37,129 nt of DNA from the NCBI GenBank assembly GCA_040182905.1, contig JARQWU010000080.1:1-37129 (forward strand), written 5' to 3'. Both the position numbers and the translations under genes were made by a program. This stretch comes from Barthelona sp. PAP020. Taxonomy: Eukaryota; Metamonada: BaSk clade. The notes below the pieces were generated by a model. The model ran no database searches. It saw only the letters and a program-made list of their open reading frames with translations, and had not been told where the DNA came from. This document shows, one piece after another, positions 1 through 10,533 of the stretch (positions are counted from its first letter, which is position 1; each line of letters begins with the position of its first letter).

Positions 1-1
1 T

Positions 2-3000
2 TTTGAGTTTATTTTTGGTGAAAAAGGATATGATTGTTTGGCTGTTACTCTCACTGAAACTTTGGAACATGATATGAATAATTACATTGTAGATTCTGTC
101 AAATTTGGAAAAATAATTAGAAAAGCTATTAAAGCAAAATACAGCAATGTCAAAACCCTGATTGATTCAAAGATTTGCAAAATTTTTGTCTTCATAAGTA
201 TTAAAAGCAGATTGACTACTTTTACGGAAGCTTACATTCATCATTTAAAAAAATATGTTATACCACCATTAATAGGTGATTTACACAGTGAATTCATCAG
301 TACCAATGTGTTTTTCCAAATTTTTCCTAAATTTATAATTATTTTTGATTATAAGTTGAGTTCACCACCTTTTATTCGACAAAAATATTCGAATAACAGA
401 ATTTTAGTGGATTCTGCATCAGATCAAACTTTAGATCCAATATTGACCAATACTGGATTTGTTCAATTAACTGTTGGAAGCAAAGATAACACAGTATTAA
501 TGAATGCCAATAATCGTTTGGATGCCTTGAAAAACTCAAGCGGATTATTTGGTGTTTTTTCATTTGATAGTTTCAAAATAATTTATTTGAATGTTATGGC
601 AACGATCCAAACAAAAGAAAAGCAATATTGTGAATTTGTTGATATTATTGCCCCAAAAGAACCATTAATTGCAGCATTGGCAAAGATTTATCGAAAGTTA
701 TATTTTAATCTTGGAACGAGACCAAAAGGTCATGAAAGTAGCAAATTGACAATGTGGTGTTGTTGTAGAATTTTATCTTGCGGTGATTGTGAAGTAAAGA
801 AGCTACAAAATTCTGTTAATGAGTTTTTCAAACTTATTTCAACATTACCTGAATATCCTTTATTCATAAATAAATATTCCAAACAACAATGCAAAGATAT
901 TTGCCATTTATGGCCAGTTGATGGTGGTGAATTTGTGAATTTGACCCCTAATGATGTTCATTTACCTTTGATGACTCTTGTTGATGTTGAAGAACCTATT
1001 ATCAAGCCTATTATTGTTGTTTCTGAAAGTTTTATTGCTCCCCAATATTTGCCAACAGCAATCATGAAACAAAATCCATCATATGAAGTAATCATGTTGG
1101 ATATAATGTATACCGAGTTTTTATCAAATAATTTAATACTTGATGCTATAAAGAATCGTTTTAGTTTGTGGACCAAGAATATTTACTGTTCTACACAACC
1201 TAATTTTAAAATCATTGTACATTTTAGTCATATTCAACAAGGTAACAATACCTTATTGAGTTTGCTTTGTGATATTGCGAATCAAAAATCAGTCATTTAC
1301 TATAACAATAGAATTCAATTCAAGGATATCATAGTTATAGGTTCAGCAATTGGAAATGAGAGTATTGATGCAGATTTTTCTCACCAGATTAAGAATTTGA
1401 AAGAATGCAGAGAGGATTATTATTTGACTCATTATTTTTGCTCAAAACCTTTTGATCAGATAGAAACTTTACTTGATTTTAGCAGTGTAGTTTTTCAACA
1501 TGGTATAAAGCCAATGATGTCTGTATTTCATCATTTGATTAAAATATTACGTATTCAGCTTCCAGCTAGTGTTAGGGAACCTGCCAGAAATGTGTCTGAT
1601 TTAATGGTTAGTATAATTTATCAGTCTTTAAAAAATGCTCCACCTAATAAGGATGCTTTTGTTGCATCATGTGCTGCTGCAACTGAATATTTTATTTGTA
1701 CCATTTTTGCAATGAGATACGCTGTAAGAAAAGACAGAGATATTGTTATTGATCAAGGGTCAAAAGCAATAAGAAGATTCTTTTCCAAAGAATTATTGCA
1801 AGATTTACCAAATCTTGATGAATTGCTTTTTGTTCCATTATCGTTATTATTGAAATTGGAAAACGCTTCTGAATCAAAGAAAAGACTTCATTTAAATGAT
1901 ATTGGTTGGGGTGATTTTGCTGTTGTTAATGACATTCCTTCATTAAGAAGAAGAATTTTAAGAGTTTTGGTTAAACAAAAAGAAAAATACATATTTACTG
2001 CTGAAATGTTAAAAGCTGTTTGTTTGATGTTTTTTGTTTTTTCAAATAGTTCTGGAAATGTTATATTCAATACTATTCATGATTATAATGCGTTCAATAC
2101 TGTTAAAATTATGGAAATACTCAGTATATATTCTAATATTGCTTTTAATTATCATTTCTTCCAGAATATAAACACTGATTTGAAAACAGAATTGGGAAAA
2201 ATCTTTAGACAAGCAGTGGTTAACAATACCAAGGAAATTGTTGTTTTTGGACAAGATATCATTCAAGAAAGTCTTAACACACCTGAAAAATTGTTAGTTT
2301 ATTTTATTTTAAATCATTCTTTTTTAGCATTCAATAGTCATCTAAAATTGAAAATTTCTGAAATTATTTTGTATAAATTCAAGGATATCTTTGCAGAAAT
2401 GCAAGATGAATTGATTCATAAAATTAGATGTTTCGACACAAGCATTGAGGAAATTATATCTCAAAGATTGTTACAAAATTTGAAGTTGGTCATTGTAACT
2501 GGTAATGGAACTCTCATCAATTTCAAACAGATCTTTACACAAACCATTTTAATTAATTCTATGACCTCTTTTGATTTTGATGATTGTTTATACTTGGTTT
2601 CTGATATGTATTTGTTTGAAGAATTTGCTAATCCTCATGTTGTAGCTTTAAATCCTTTAGAAAGAGATTCAATAATTCATCACACTACACATACTTTTTG
2701 GAAAGCAACTTTAACCAGCCAAAGCTATTTTAACAATGAAAATGGTAATTTTAGTGCATTTGATAAAGAATTGGCTCAAAAATCCTTTGAATTTCCTTCA
2801 ATATTGGATGTGTCCATATTACATAGGTATTTATGTTTATTTTTGGAATTCTTAACTTTTTCTGAATCATCCAGAAAGAAGACTTTAAACAATGTTCAAA
2901 AATCGTTAGATTTTGCTGAAAATGTCAAAAAGTATTTGCTTGAATTAAAGAGTGAATCTGATATTTTAAAAAGAGAAGTTGAACACATTATTGATGATAT

Positions 3001-6000
3001 TTCTTCAATGACATTGAATTTGGGGACTGAATTGAATCGTTCTCAAGAGGCAAAGGAAGCAAGAAAAGTTTTAGAGGAAGAAAGAATTAAAACAGATGGA
3101 TTGTTGATGAATGCCTCAAGGGCTGTTCAACAAATCACATCAGAAATAGAACCAATTGAAAAAAGTCTTAGAGTTTTATCCCACAAACTTTCTTATGCAA
3201 ATGTTGAATATTATCAAAATTTGGAAGAAATTAAAAATATTCAAAGATTTAGGCCTCCAATTTCATGGGTTTTAGAAAGTTATTATATCATTTTATTCAA
3301 CAAAATGATTGATGAATTGGATCAAAATTTCTTAAAATTGTTTAAATCATCAATAACTTCTTTTCCCATTTTTGCTTCACAAATTCAAGATTTTTCAAAG
3401 AAGATCAATTTACTGAATTGGGATTTAATCAGTATCATCAAACAAAAGTTAAAAGATGCTTTACCGTTGATTCAACAACAACCAAAAAATCAATCTGACT
3501 TCTTTGAGTTAATCATTGATTTCATTCATAAATCCATCCAATTGAAAGAGTTACAAATTCCTTTGAACAATTATCAAGACGACTTGACTATTAGGAGACA
3601 GAATCATGACAATTGCTTGAATAGCATTCACATCAATGATGCAAAAATTTTGGATGTTGAAAAGAAACAAAGTGGATTGGAAGAACAATTGGTTAGTGCT
3701 GTCAATTTAAAAATTGAAAAGGAAACAAAGATTGAAGAAATTGAAAAGCGTTTGAAAGAATTTGCTATGCTTGATGAAACCTTTGATATTTTGAAACCTG
3801 ATTGGGAAGTTCAATTAGAATATATTGCCAATTATTCCAACAACAATAATGGAAAGAAAAACAAAATCGGTGAAAATACAAATCGTGCTGAAAATAAAAA
3901 TACTCCACAGATTATTGGTAAAAATGATAGTGACTACATTTCTCATTTATCACTATCTTTGGTCATTGCAGCAATGTTAACAATTATTCCCAGATTTAGT
4001 TTTTCTGATAGAGATTTATTGATTAACAGTATTATCAATGATCTTATTGGACGTAGAATGCTTCCAAAAGCTATGAGCACAAATAGAACAGTACTCAATG
4101 AGCTTATCACTTCACAAACCTTGGCATATTTTGACATTCATAAAGGAAGAAAAAAAGAAGCAATACCTCCGTTAAGGATTGAAGAAGTTGGACTTCTATT
4201 TAGAGATCAATTTATCATCACAAATGCAGAGCATTCTAAACAATTATCCAACATAATTAAACCAACTGAAGAGATGTCTGATTTACTGTCTTTAAAGAGT
4301 AAACACCAGAAAAAAGTGACCAAATCTCAAACATCCAAAAAACACGAGGAAAAGAAAAACATTTTGGAAAATGAAGATCTATTTTCATCAGCTGATGAAA
4401 TGGAAGAAGAAGACTCTTTGGATTTGTCTTCAAATGGTGATGCATCTTACCATTCCAATGGAGAAAGTGGGTCTTCAGACAATGAAAGTGAATCCAAAGG
4501 ATCAGATGATTCAGATTCAGATGCTGAAAGTTCTACATCTTCTTTAAGCAAAGATGCTTCTGGAAAATCTTTAAGCAGTGATGATAGCATTGGTAACAAC
4601 GATGATCATAATGAGCAAAGTGATAGTTTTTCTGAAAATTCAGACAATGATGATGATGAAAGTTCTTCATTGTTTTCAGATTTCACTAACAACACTGACA
4701 ACACAAGCGAAAACCTGCCTGCTAAGACAAAGAAATCGCAGAAAAAATCTAACAAGAAGATCGAAACAAAGAAAAAAACCCCAACCAAGAAAGTAACTGA
4801 AGAAGTTAGCACAAAAAAAAGTAAGGGTAGTACTCGAGGAAATGTTGAAAAGAAGAGCATTTCAAATTTGTCTTTCTCTGACAGTGATGATGATGATCTA
4901 TTTTCTGATGATAACAAAAGTTCGGTTTCAGGTTTTTCTTCTGATTCCTCTCATTGGGATGATGATGGCCTTATGGATTATGAATCTGATGCTTCAAGTG
5001 ATAATATTATTGTTATTCCCAACACAAATGAGCATGTCAGCGATTTGAAACTTCCTGTGTCACCTGCCCTAACACCCAAGTCTCCTAGTTTCGAAATTAT
5101 TCAAAATAAAGATTTTAAGACCGAGAAAAATTTGGATTCTCAAGCCAGTTTTGGAAATTCGATTGAATTATTTAATTTTGAGGAAAATATTATGAATTCT
5201 GAAGGTGAAGAGAGTGACAGTAATGATGTGTCACAATTAGAGAATGAAAATAATAACAATGAAGATATTGAAGCCATTTTCAACAATTATGTGGAAATTG
5301 TCAGTCGATTTATCAATATTGGAAAATTTGTTGAGGGTCTAACAACAGAAGGATACAGAACCAATCCTATAATTCTTGCTAGTGAAGGTGCTGATGCTTT
5401 ACAATGGATGTTGTTTAAGATTGAGCGCGTTTTATTCGTACATGATCCAATTTCAATTTTAGATAATATTGTTGAACCTTTGTTTGAAACTATTTATTCA
5501 ATATCCTTTGTAGATCCTAATTTCACCAAACAATTATTGTCTCATATTCATGAAGATTGTGTTATTATTTTAAATCATGGTTCTGTTGAATTTGAGATGG
5601 GCAATGTTTTAAACAGATTGATTGATCACATCAACAGAGGAGAAACAACATTTAGTTGCAATGCAGAAACATTCACAATACACCCAAATTTACAAATATT
5701 TTTGAATTATCTTGAAAATCCTTTTTGTTTCCAACAACAAGCAAATTCTGTGTATGTCACAAATTTATGGGTTGATTTAACATTCAGTATTAATAACTTA
5801 ACTGATTTCATTCTTCATACATCCACAGGATCAATTTTACCTGAATTCCAAGAATTTGCTTTCAGTTGTGATCGTATTGTTGAATCTTACAATGGTAAAA
5901 GACAAAAAATTGAAGATGAAATTTTAGAAGTTGTTGGAAAGTCTTCAATTGTGGATATGGTAGCCAACAATGATTTTGAGATTGTCAACACTCTTTATGA

Positions 6001-8572
6001 ACTGAATAAAGAGTTGCAGAATCATAGAGACACCTTAGTCATTTTAATCACGTTGAATGAACTCTCACAACAGGTTGTAAACCAACTTTATGGATCTTTT
6101 AGTTATGCAACAGCTAGTTGTGTGAATACTTTTGTTACTTTGATGCAAAGGCGAAATAGTTGGTCAACTATTGTTTCTGCAAGTTTTGTTTCAAGTTGCA
6201 TGTGTCAATATGTTGTTAGATTGTCTGACGATGATCGGTTTAGCATAGTAATGAGTCGAAAGAATGTGTTTGAATTGGATTTGGTTAAGAAATTGATCAG
6301 CTTTATTTTGAGTGAATTCATTTCGAAATTGTCATCTTCAAATGACAGATTACACATTGGGTTATTACTATTGAATGCTTTTGAATACATTACCAATATT
6401 GAACTTGAATCTTTATGTAAAATTGCAAGTGGTGAGTTGACTTCGTTGAGTGAATTATTGGAGCAAATCAGTGTTAAAACAATGGGGCAAATTCGTAAGA
6501 CTGACACAAACGTTTTAAATAATTGGTTGACTGATAAAAATTCTGAAGGTTTTTTCCCGTTCCCCAACCCAGATAAAGTGAGTTGTGGAGAAAAATTATT
6601 GATCAGCGCAGTGGAAAAGCCTCTTCAATTACCTTATTTTATTAATCTTTTAATCAAAGATACTCTTAATTTACCCTTCTTATCAAACGATTTGGCTGAC
6701 AAACAATTCACATTCCCCCTAAAACCGGATGGTACTGTTGAAACAGCTTTTAACAAATCTTCTTATCAATTCTGTTTGTTAGAATTTAGTAGCAAAGGAG
6801 TGATTCCTCCTGATTTTGTAGTAATTAATCCTTATGAACCTATTCCAATGGGAATAAAAGGCATGGTGATAAATGATGCTGATAGACATTCTAAAGCAGT
6901 TCTACATTTGTTAAACAATGTGCCAAAAACGGTTACAATTTATCTGGTGTGTTCAAATAATGATATTACCAGCTTCCCACACATCATCCGAAAAATGTGC
7001 TACATGGATATCTCATGGGGTTCGGTAAACTCTCTGAATTGGAAGTTTACAATTCCTCTAATCATGCGATCTCAACTATTACGAAACTTATTGGTGATTT
7101 TTGATGCAGTTCCTTCTTCATTTGCCGTTAAACCGTTCTTCAATTTGAGCATCGGACATATGGCTTTAGAGATTGCTTTAAGTTCATTCAGTTCAGAAAA
7201 ACCTTCCAATGCCAATCTGATACATGCAGCTATGGAGTTATTAGCTCTGTTGGAATCTAATATGACAGATACTGAGGTTGTAAATGTCATATTTGATCGT
7301 TGCTATAAGTATTGTCACAGTTTGGTTGGAATTCCAAATTTTGGGCAACGTTTCTTTGAAGAAACATTCAATGGTAATTATTGGGGAATGGAGAATCCTC
7401 CAATCGTTGGAGAGGATTTAACTTTTAGAGAGTTGAAAACTTGGATGGATATTCATTCCAAAAAATTGGATGAATTATGTATGTTCTTGGCAGATCTTTT
7501 ATTCACCGATAGGTCTGTTCAATCATCCCAAAACTTTTGCAAAGAAGTGGTTAAGGTTTGTGCACCATTAAATTTTGAAGACGATTATTCTTTTGATACT
7601 TCCATTGAACAATATAATTTGCAATTGGAAGAAATGGAGCGAGAATTATCTCAATCGATTCTTCCCGAAAAAGATCATCCCATCAATGGGGATTTGTCTT
7701 TTGCATGTGACTTTTTAAATACAGAAATCTCTTTTGTGGAACATCTAAGGTTGATGGTATTGGAATCGGTGATTTCATTGAAAAAAGCACATAATGGAAC
7801 TATTCTTCCAACATCTTTTGAGTTTCTATTTTATTCAATCCTCAATGATTTGGGTTTTATTCCCGTGCATTGGTTACAATCGTTAAGAAAAAATTTGGCA
7901 TTTATCTTTCCACAATCTTGTTATTCCACACAAGCGTTAGAAATATCTGAAGCTGCTGCAATTTCGCAACAGAGTTTTTATCATCTTTTGTTAGAAATTA
8001 TGTCCACCTATAGAAAGGTATATGATGAAATTAACATGACAACTAGACCCGATATTCCTAAAATATTTGCTAAAACCCAAATTAATTTTGGTAGCATTGT
8101 TTTACGTGATTATTTCTTTATTTATTTGGCGATTGTTGCCTCTTTGCGCTTCAATAAAATTGATTATTCTGAAATGTGTGTTACTCTCACTCCATCATCA
8201 ATCATTGCTGAACGTATTGAAGATTTAAAAGTGGAAAAAGCTTTGGGTGAACAAATGGCGTCATTAGCAAGTGAAACTGTTTTTGTTAGATCATTAGGTG
8301 TCACAGAAGAAGGTTATATTTCCAAAAATAGAATCGTACCCACCGAGTTGTTTGTGTCTCTTGGATCTACTTTAATATTGCCTGAAATGAGCGTTAGATT
8401 AATTCCTTCTCATAAACTTTCTGAATTGAAGATACCATTTGTTGAAGTTCATTCATTCTCATGTTGTTATTTACCCAAAGAACAATTCCCATGTATTGCG
8501 TTACTGTATTTTAATTTAAAGGACGTTATATTTGATGAGTTGTTATTAGTTACTGATATTACCAAGTTTTAA
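2..8572 (+). CDS. Degenerate dynein heavy chain (DNHD1-like), 5' partial
   Basis: The frame is open from the window edge, so AAA1, the linker and the tail lie upstream; about 2856 residues are visible. The order matches the dynein motor. AAA2 has the P-loop remnant GEKGYDCL (nt 17-40). AAA3 covers about 950-1500, with IIVHFSHI where VVFVDDLN is usual. AAA4 has the remnant TGNGTLINFKQ near 2500. An antiparallel stalk runs from about 2860 to 3800, with the microtubule-binding-domain entry motif EEIKNIQRFRPPISWVLES. A divergent strut follows, then an acidic insert, AAA5 (TNPIILASEGADALQWM, compare WPLMIDPQGQANKWI) and AAA6 with the C-terminal domain. None of the visible AAA modules keeps GxxGxGK[T/S] or an acidic Walker B. 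Dyneins move along microtubules by ATP hydrolysis at AAA1, with AAA3 as a switch. DNHD1, a sperm-flagellum protein, is the known divergent member, so a structural axonemal role is my inference. AAA1 cannot be judged. The frame has no stops over 8.5 kb. Confidence 0.8.
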   Translation, partial: FEFIFGEKGYDCLAVTLTETLEHDMNNYIVDSVKFGKIIRKAIKAKYSNVKTLIDSKICKIFVFISIKSRLTTFTEAYIHHLKKYVIPPLIGDLHSEFISTNVFFQIFPKFIIIFDYKLSSPPFIRQKYSNNRILVDSASDQTLDPILTNTGFVQLTVGSKDNTVLMNANNRLDALKNSSGLFGVFSFDSFKIIYLNVMATIQTKEKQYCEFVDIIAPKEPLIAALAKIYRKLYFNLGTRPKGHESSKLTMWCCCRILSCGDCEVKKLQNSVNEFFKLISTLPEYPLFINKYSKQQCKDICHLWPVDGGEFVNLTPNDVHLPLMTLVDVEEPIIKPIIVVSESFIAPQYLPTAIMKQNPSYEVIMLDIMYTEFLSNNLILDAIKNRFSLWTKNIYCSTQPNFKIIVHFSHIQQGNNTLLSLLCDIANQKSVIYYNNRIQFKDIIVIGSAIGNESIDADFSHQIKNLKECREDYYLTHYFCSKPFDQIETLLDFSSVVFQHGIKPMMSVFHHLIKILRIQLPASVREPARNVSDLMVSIIYQSLKNAPPNKDAFVASCAAATEYFICTIFAMRYAVRKDRDIVIDQGSKAIRRFFSKELLQDLPNLDELLFVPLSLLLKLENASESKKRLHLNDIGWGDFAVVNDIPSLRRRILRVLVKQKEKYIFTAEMLKAVCLMFFVFSNSSGNVIFNTIHDYNAFNTVKIMEILSIYSNIAFNYHFFQNINTDLKTELGKIFRQAVVNNTKEIVVFGQDIIQESLNTPEKLLVYFILNHSFLAFNSHLKLKISEIILYKFKDIFAEMQDELIHKIRCFDTSIEEIISQRLLQNLKLVIVTGNGTLINFKQIFTQTILINSMTSFDFDDCLYLVSDMYLFEEFANPHVVALNPLERDSIIHHTTHTFWKATLTSQSYFNNENGNFSAFDKELAQKSFEFPSILDVSILHRYLCLFLEFLTFSESSRKKTLNNVQKSLDFAENVKKYLLELKSESDILKREVEHIIDDISSMTLNLGTELNRSQEAKEARKVLEEERIKTDGLLMNASRAVQQITSEIEPIEKSLRVLSHKLSYANVEYYQNLEEIKNIQRFRPPISWVLESYYIILFNKMIDELDQNFLKLFKSSITSFPIFASQIQDFSKKINLLNWDLISIIKQKLKDALPLIQQQPKNQSDFFELIIDFIHKSIQLKELQIPLNNYQDDLTIRRQNHDNCLNSIHINDAKILDVEKKQSGLEEQLVSAVNLKIEKETKIEEIEKRLKEFAMLDETFDILKPDWEVQLEYIANYSNNNNGKKNKIGENTNRAENKNTPQIIGKNDSDYISHLSLSLVIAAMLTIIPRFSFSDRDLLINSIINDLIGRRMLPKAMSTNRTVLNELITSQTLAYFDIHKGRKKEAIPPLRIEEVGLLFRDQFIITNAEHSKQLSNIIKPTEEMSDLLSLKSKHQKKVTKSQTSKKHEEKKNILENEDLFSSADEMEEEDSLDLSSNGDASYHSNGESGSSDNESESKGSDDSDSDAESSTSSLSKDASGKSLSSDDSIGNNDDHNEQSDSFSENSDNDDDESSSLFSDFTNNTDNTSENLPAKTKKSQKKSNKKIETKKKTPTKKVTEEVSTKKSKGSTRGNVEKKSISNLSFSDSDDDDLFSDDNKSSVSGFSSDSSHWDDDGLMDYESDASSDNIIVIPNTNEHVSDLKLPVSPALTPKSPSFEIIQNKDFKTEKNLDSQASFGNSIELFNFEENIMNSEGEESDSNDVSQLENENNNNEDIEAIFNNYVEIVSRFINIGKFVEGLTTEGYRTNPIILASEGADALQWMLFKIERVLFVHDPISILDNIVEPLFETIYSISFVDPNFTKQLLSHIHEDCVIILNHGSVEFEMGNVLNRLIDHINRGETTFSCNAETFTIHPNLQIFLNYLENPFCFQQQANSVYVTNLWVDLTFSINNLTDFILHTSTGSILPEFQEFAFSCDRIVESYNGKRQKIEDEILEVVGKSSIVDMVANNDFEIVNTLYELNKELQNHRDTLVILITLNELSQQVVNQLYGSFSYATASCVNTFVTLMQRRNSWSTIVSASFVSSCMCQYVVRLSDDDRFSIVMSRKNVFELDLVKKLISFILSEFISKLSSSNDRLHIGLLLLNAFEYITNIELESLCKIASGELTSLSELLEQISVKTMGQIRKTDTNVLNNWLTDKNSEGFFPFPNPDKVSCGEKLLISAVEKPLQLPYFINLLIKDTLNLPFLSNDLADKQFTFPLKPDGTVETAFNKSSYQFCLLEFSSKGVIPPDFVVINPYEPIPMGIKGMVINDADRHSKAVLHLLNNVPKTVTIYLVCSNNDITSFPHIIRKMCYMDISWGSVNSLNWKFTIPLIMRSQLLRNLLVIFDAVPSSFAVKPFFNLSIGHMALEIALSSFSSEKPSNANLIHAAMELLALLESNMTDTEVVNVIFDRCYKYCHSLVGIPNFGQRFFEETFNGNYWGMENPPIVGEDLTFRELKTWMDIHSKKLDELCMFLADLLFTDRSVQSSQNFCKEVVKVCAPLNFEDDYSFDTSIEQYNLQLEEMERELSQSILPEKDHPINGDLSFACDFLNTEISFVEHLRLMVLESVISLKKAHNGTILPTSFEFLFYSILNDLGFIPVHWLQSLRKNLAFIFPQSCYSTQALEISEAAAISQQSFYHLLLEIMSTYRKVYDEINMTTRPDIPKIFAKTQINFGSIVLRDYFFIYLAIVASLRFNKIDYSEMCVTLTPSSIIAERIEDLKVEKALGEQMASLASETVFVRSLGVTEEGYISKNRIVPTELFVSLGSTLILPEMSVRLIPSHKLSELKIPFVEVHSFSCCYLPKEQFPCIALLYFNLKDVIFDELLLVTDITKF
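4290..5270 (+). other. Acidic Ser/Asp/Glu-rich insert inside the dynein-like chain
   Basis: About 325 codons between the post-stalk strut and AAA5 encode low-complexity sequence dominated by S, D, E, N and K, with acidic runs such as SDSDDDDLFSDD and a central Lys-rich patch (KKSQKKSNKKIETKKK). It interrupts a region that in canonical dyneins runs directly into AAA5. It contains no stop and no convincing splice sites, so it is probably a translated disordered loop with many potential casein kinase 2 sites, not an intron. Confidence 0.75.
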
Positions 8573-9146
8573 AAACATTTTAAATTAAAATTTTCAAACT
8601 TGTGTCACTTTTCTTGCATTTCAGATGAATTTTTTAGATTTCATCACAAAATTCAAATTTATCAAAATTTAATATTTTAACTGAAAACAGAAAAGCTGTA
8701 ATTTGATCAATTTATCTGAGTATTTCTAATGCAATTGGTGTTTACAAAAAAATCAACCTGTTGGTGAACTGAAGCAAACTCTGATAAATAAAACTATTGA
8801 AAACCCAATTGAAAACATTTTCAATAAAAATATCCAAAATGAGACGGTTTGAGCAAAAAAAAATCAAACACTTTCTCTTTGATAAAATGCATGATCACGA
8901 AATATATTTCCTTCTTTTCCTTATTTCATTTTTGAAATCGTTTCTGAAGAAAAATTGATTGTTTGAAATACTTACTTTGATATTGTATAAAAAGACTGTC
9001 TCATAATTCAATCACTTCCAAAATACAAAAGCTCATAAAGTTTCAAATGAATTGAGGCCCTTGGAATTCCTCATCAAAAACTGAATTAATATCAAAATCT
9101 GATAAAATGATGCTCATCAGAAAAAATAAATTGATAACGGTTTCTT
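8573..9146. other. Convergent intergenic gap with a possible 32-nt intron
   Basis: This 574-bp gap lies between two convergent genes. On the minus strand, 8975-8944 reads as a consensus-like short intron (GTAAGTAT donor, TTCTTCAG acceptor, 32 nt). A minus-strand open stretch at about 9146-9045 encodes a plausible peptide containing SDFDINSVFDEEF. On the plus strand, 8772-8849 is open and ends in NIQNETV. None of these assembles into a gene with a start codon, so no coding call is made. I saw no tRNA-like box B sequence. Confidence 0.3.
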
Positions 9147-10346
9147 CTAATCACAATTGCTTTCATCACTTTGGTCATTGACAAACATGTGCATGTTCCC
9201 ACCATTGGTTTCATTGATATCCACCAAATCCCAACATGTGTTAATAATCAGTTCATACTCTTCTTGATTCATAAAGATACCACCACTCACTAATTGACGA
9301 ATTATAGAACTGTCCACTCCAAAGGAAATAACAGATGACAAAACAAAATCATTATCCTTGGACAATTCTATCAGTTTCAATTGTTGAAACAAATCACTTG
9401 AATGCAAAATAGGATATATTCTCGTTGTATCATTATCACACCGTCCACAAATCAATTGCCTTTTATTGGGCGAGATTGCAAATGAAATTCCATTCTTTTT
9501 ACCCATGCAATTTACTGCTTGGATTTTCTCGAAACTTTCCACGTCGTACAAAACTAAATATCCATCTTTACAAATCATCACAATCACGTTGGGTGACAAA
9601 AAATAAAGTTGGGAAGCTGAATCATTCAAATTAAAGGTGTGAAGCAGCATTCCATTATTAATATCCCAAAGTTTAACTTTATTTGATCGATCACCAACAG
9701 CAATAATTCCTTTGGGTATATCAAAATCAATGGTTCTAACACCATCGTCATGATCAAAGATGTGAATAACGGACATATCTTCTATATCAATCAATTTGGC
9801 GGTCTGATCGAAACTAGCAGACAGAATATATTTACAATCGGGTGATATTTTTAATCTCCAAATATAATCGGAATGGATTTTAGCTTCAGCAACAACCTTA
9901 TTGGCTTCAATGTCCCACTTTTTTATAAATCCCCCATTATCTCCTGAAAATATATAATTACAACAATGAGAAAAACAAATTCCATTAACTGGTGAATCAT
10001 TAGACAAACGTTTAATGATTGAAAAATCTGGAACACTATAAATGATAATAAACCAGTCATCAGAACATGTCGCAAACAGAAGTCCATCTTGTGAAAAAGC
10101 TGCGTTCCAAACAAAACTTACATGACTCTCCAAAACACAATTCATCTCACATGTCATCATATCGAAAATATGGACACATTTTTGATGGCAACCAGCAATA
10201 TATCGACCATCAGGTGAATATTTCAAATCATAAACTGGCTTTGAAATAAAATTATCAATTGTTTTCATATTTTCTTCATCAATTCTAAAAGGAAACAATT
10301 CCTGATTGATTTTTTCATGTAAATCTACATTAGATTCAACATACAT
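9147..10346 (-). CDS. WD40-repeat beta-propeller protein
   Basis: The 399-residue protein starts at an ATG and ends in TAG. From about residue 35 to 320 it consists of WD40 repeats with typical blade signatures: VYDLKYSPDGRYIAG, SFVWNAAFSQDGLLFATCSDD, YIWRLKISPDCKYILSASFDQT, GVRTIDFD and VKLWDINNG. About seven blades can be counted, enough for one propeller. WD40 propellers are docking platforms, so a scaffold role is expected but the partner is unknown. No F-box, LisH or other accessory domain is seen. The acidic C-terminal tail (about 60 residues) is not repeat-like. It heads a minus-strand block and is convergent with the dynein-like gene. I cannot place it in a particular WD40 subfamily. 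Confidence 0.85.
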   Translation of the reverse strand: MYVESNVDLHEKINQELFPFRIDEENMKTIDNFISKPVYDLKYSPDGRYIAGCHQKCVHIFDMMTCEMNCVLESHVSFVWNAAFSQDGLLFATCSDDWFIIIYSVPDFSIIKRLSNDSPVNGICFSHCCNYIFSGDNGGFIKKWDIEANKVVAEAKIHSDYIWRLKISPDCKYILSASFDQTAKLIDIEDMSVIHIFDHDDGVRTIDFDIPKGIIAVGDRSNKVKLWDINNGMLLHTFNLNDSASQLYFLSPNVIVMICKDGYLVLYDVESFEKIQAVNCMGKKNGISFAISPNKRQLICGRCDNDTTRIYPILHSSDLFQQLKLIELSKDNDFVLSSVISFGVDSSIIRQLVSGGIFMNQEEYELIINTCWDLVDINETNGGNMHMFVNDQSDESNCD

Positions 10347-10533
10347 GTGATAATTTCAATGAAAAAATGGAATATAAAATGAACAGATTTCAAAAATCAA
10401 ATTCACCATTTTAACCCTGCAAATAATGGATAAATATTGCACCAATATATTTTACTGTTAACTTTTTGTCAAAGAAAAACTTTTATGTCTGGTTTGAGTG
10501 TGTCCATTTTTTGCCAAATGAAATTTGTGAGAT

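Noticed and set aside
4606-4917. 103-codon minus-strand frame opposite the dynein acidic insert
   Set aside because: It mirrors Asp/Ser/Lys codon repeats of the real gene and gives a Phe/Leu/Ser-rich peptide with no domain.
5925-5965. VGKSS sequence in the dynein-like protein as a possible P-loop
   Set aside because: It lies in the helical segment after AAA5 where canonical dyneins have a GNILDD-type motif, and lacks the preceding beta strand and GxxG.
6205-6567. 120-codon minus-strand frame inside the dynein-like gene
   Set aside because: Antisense shadow; the plus strand holds the conserved frame and there is no recognisable domain.
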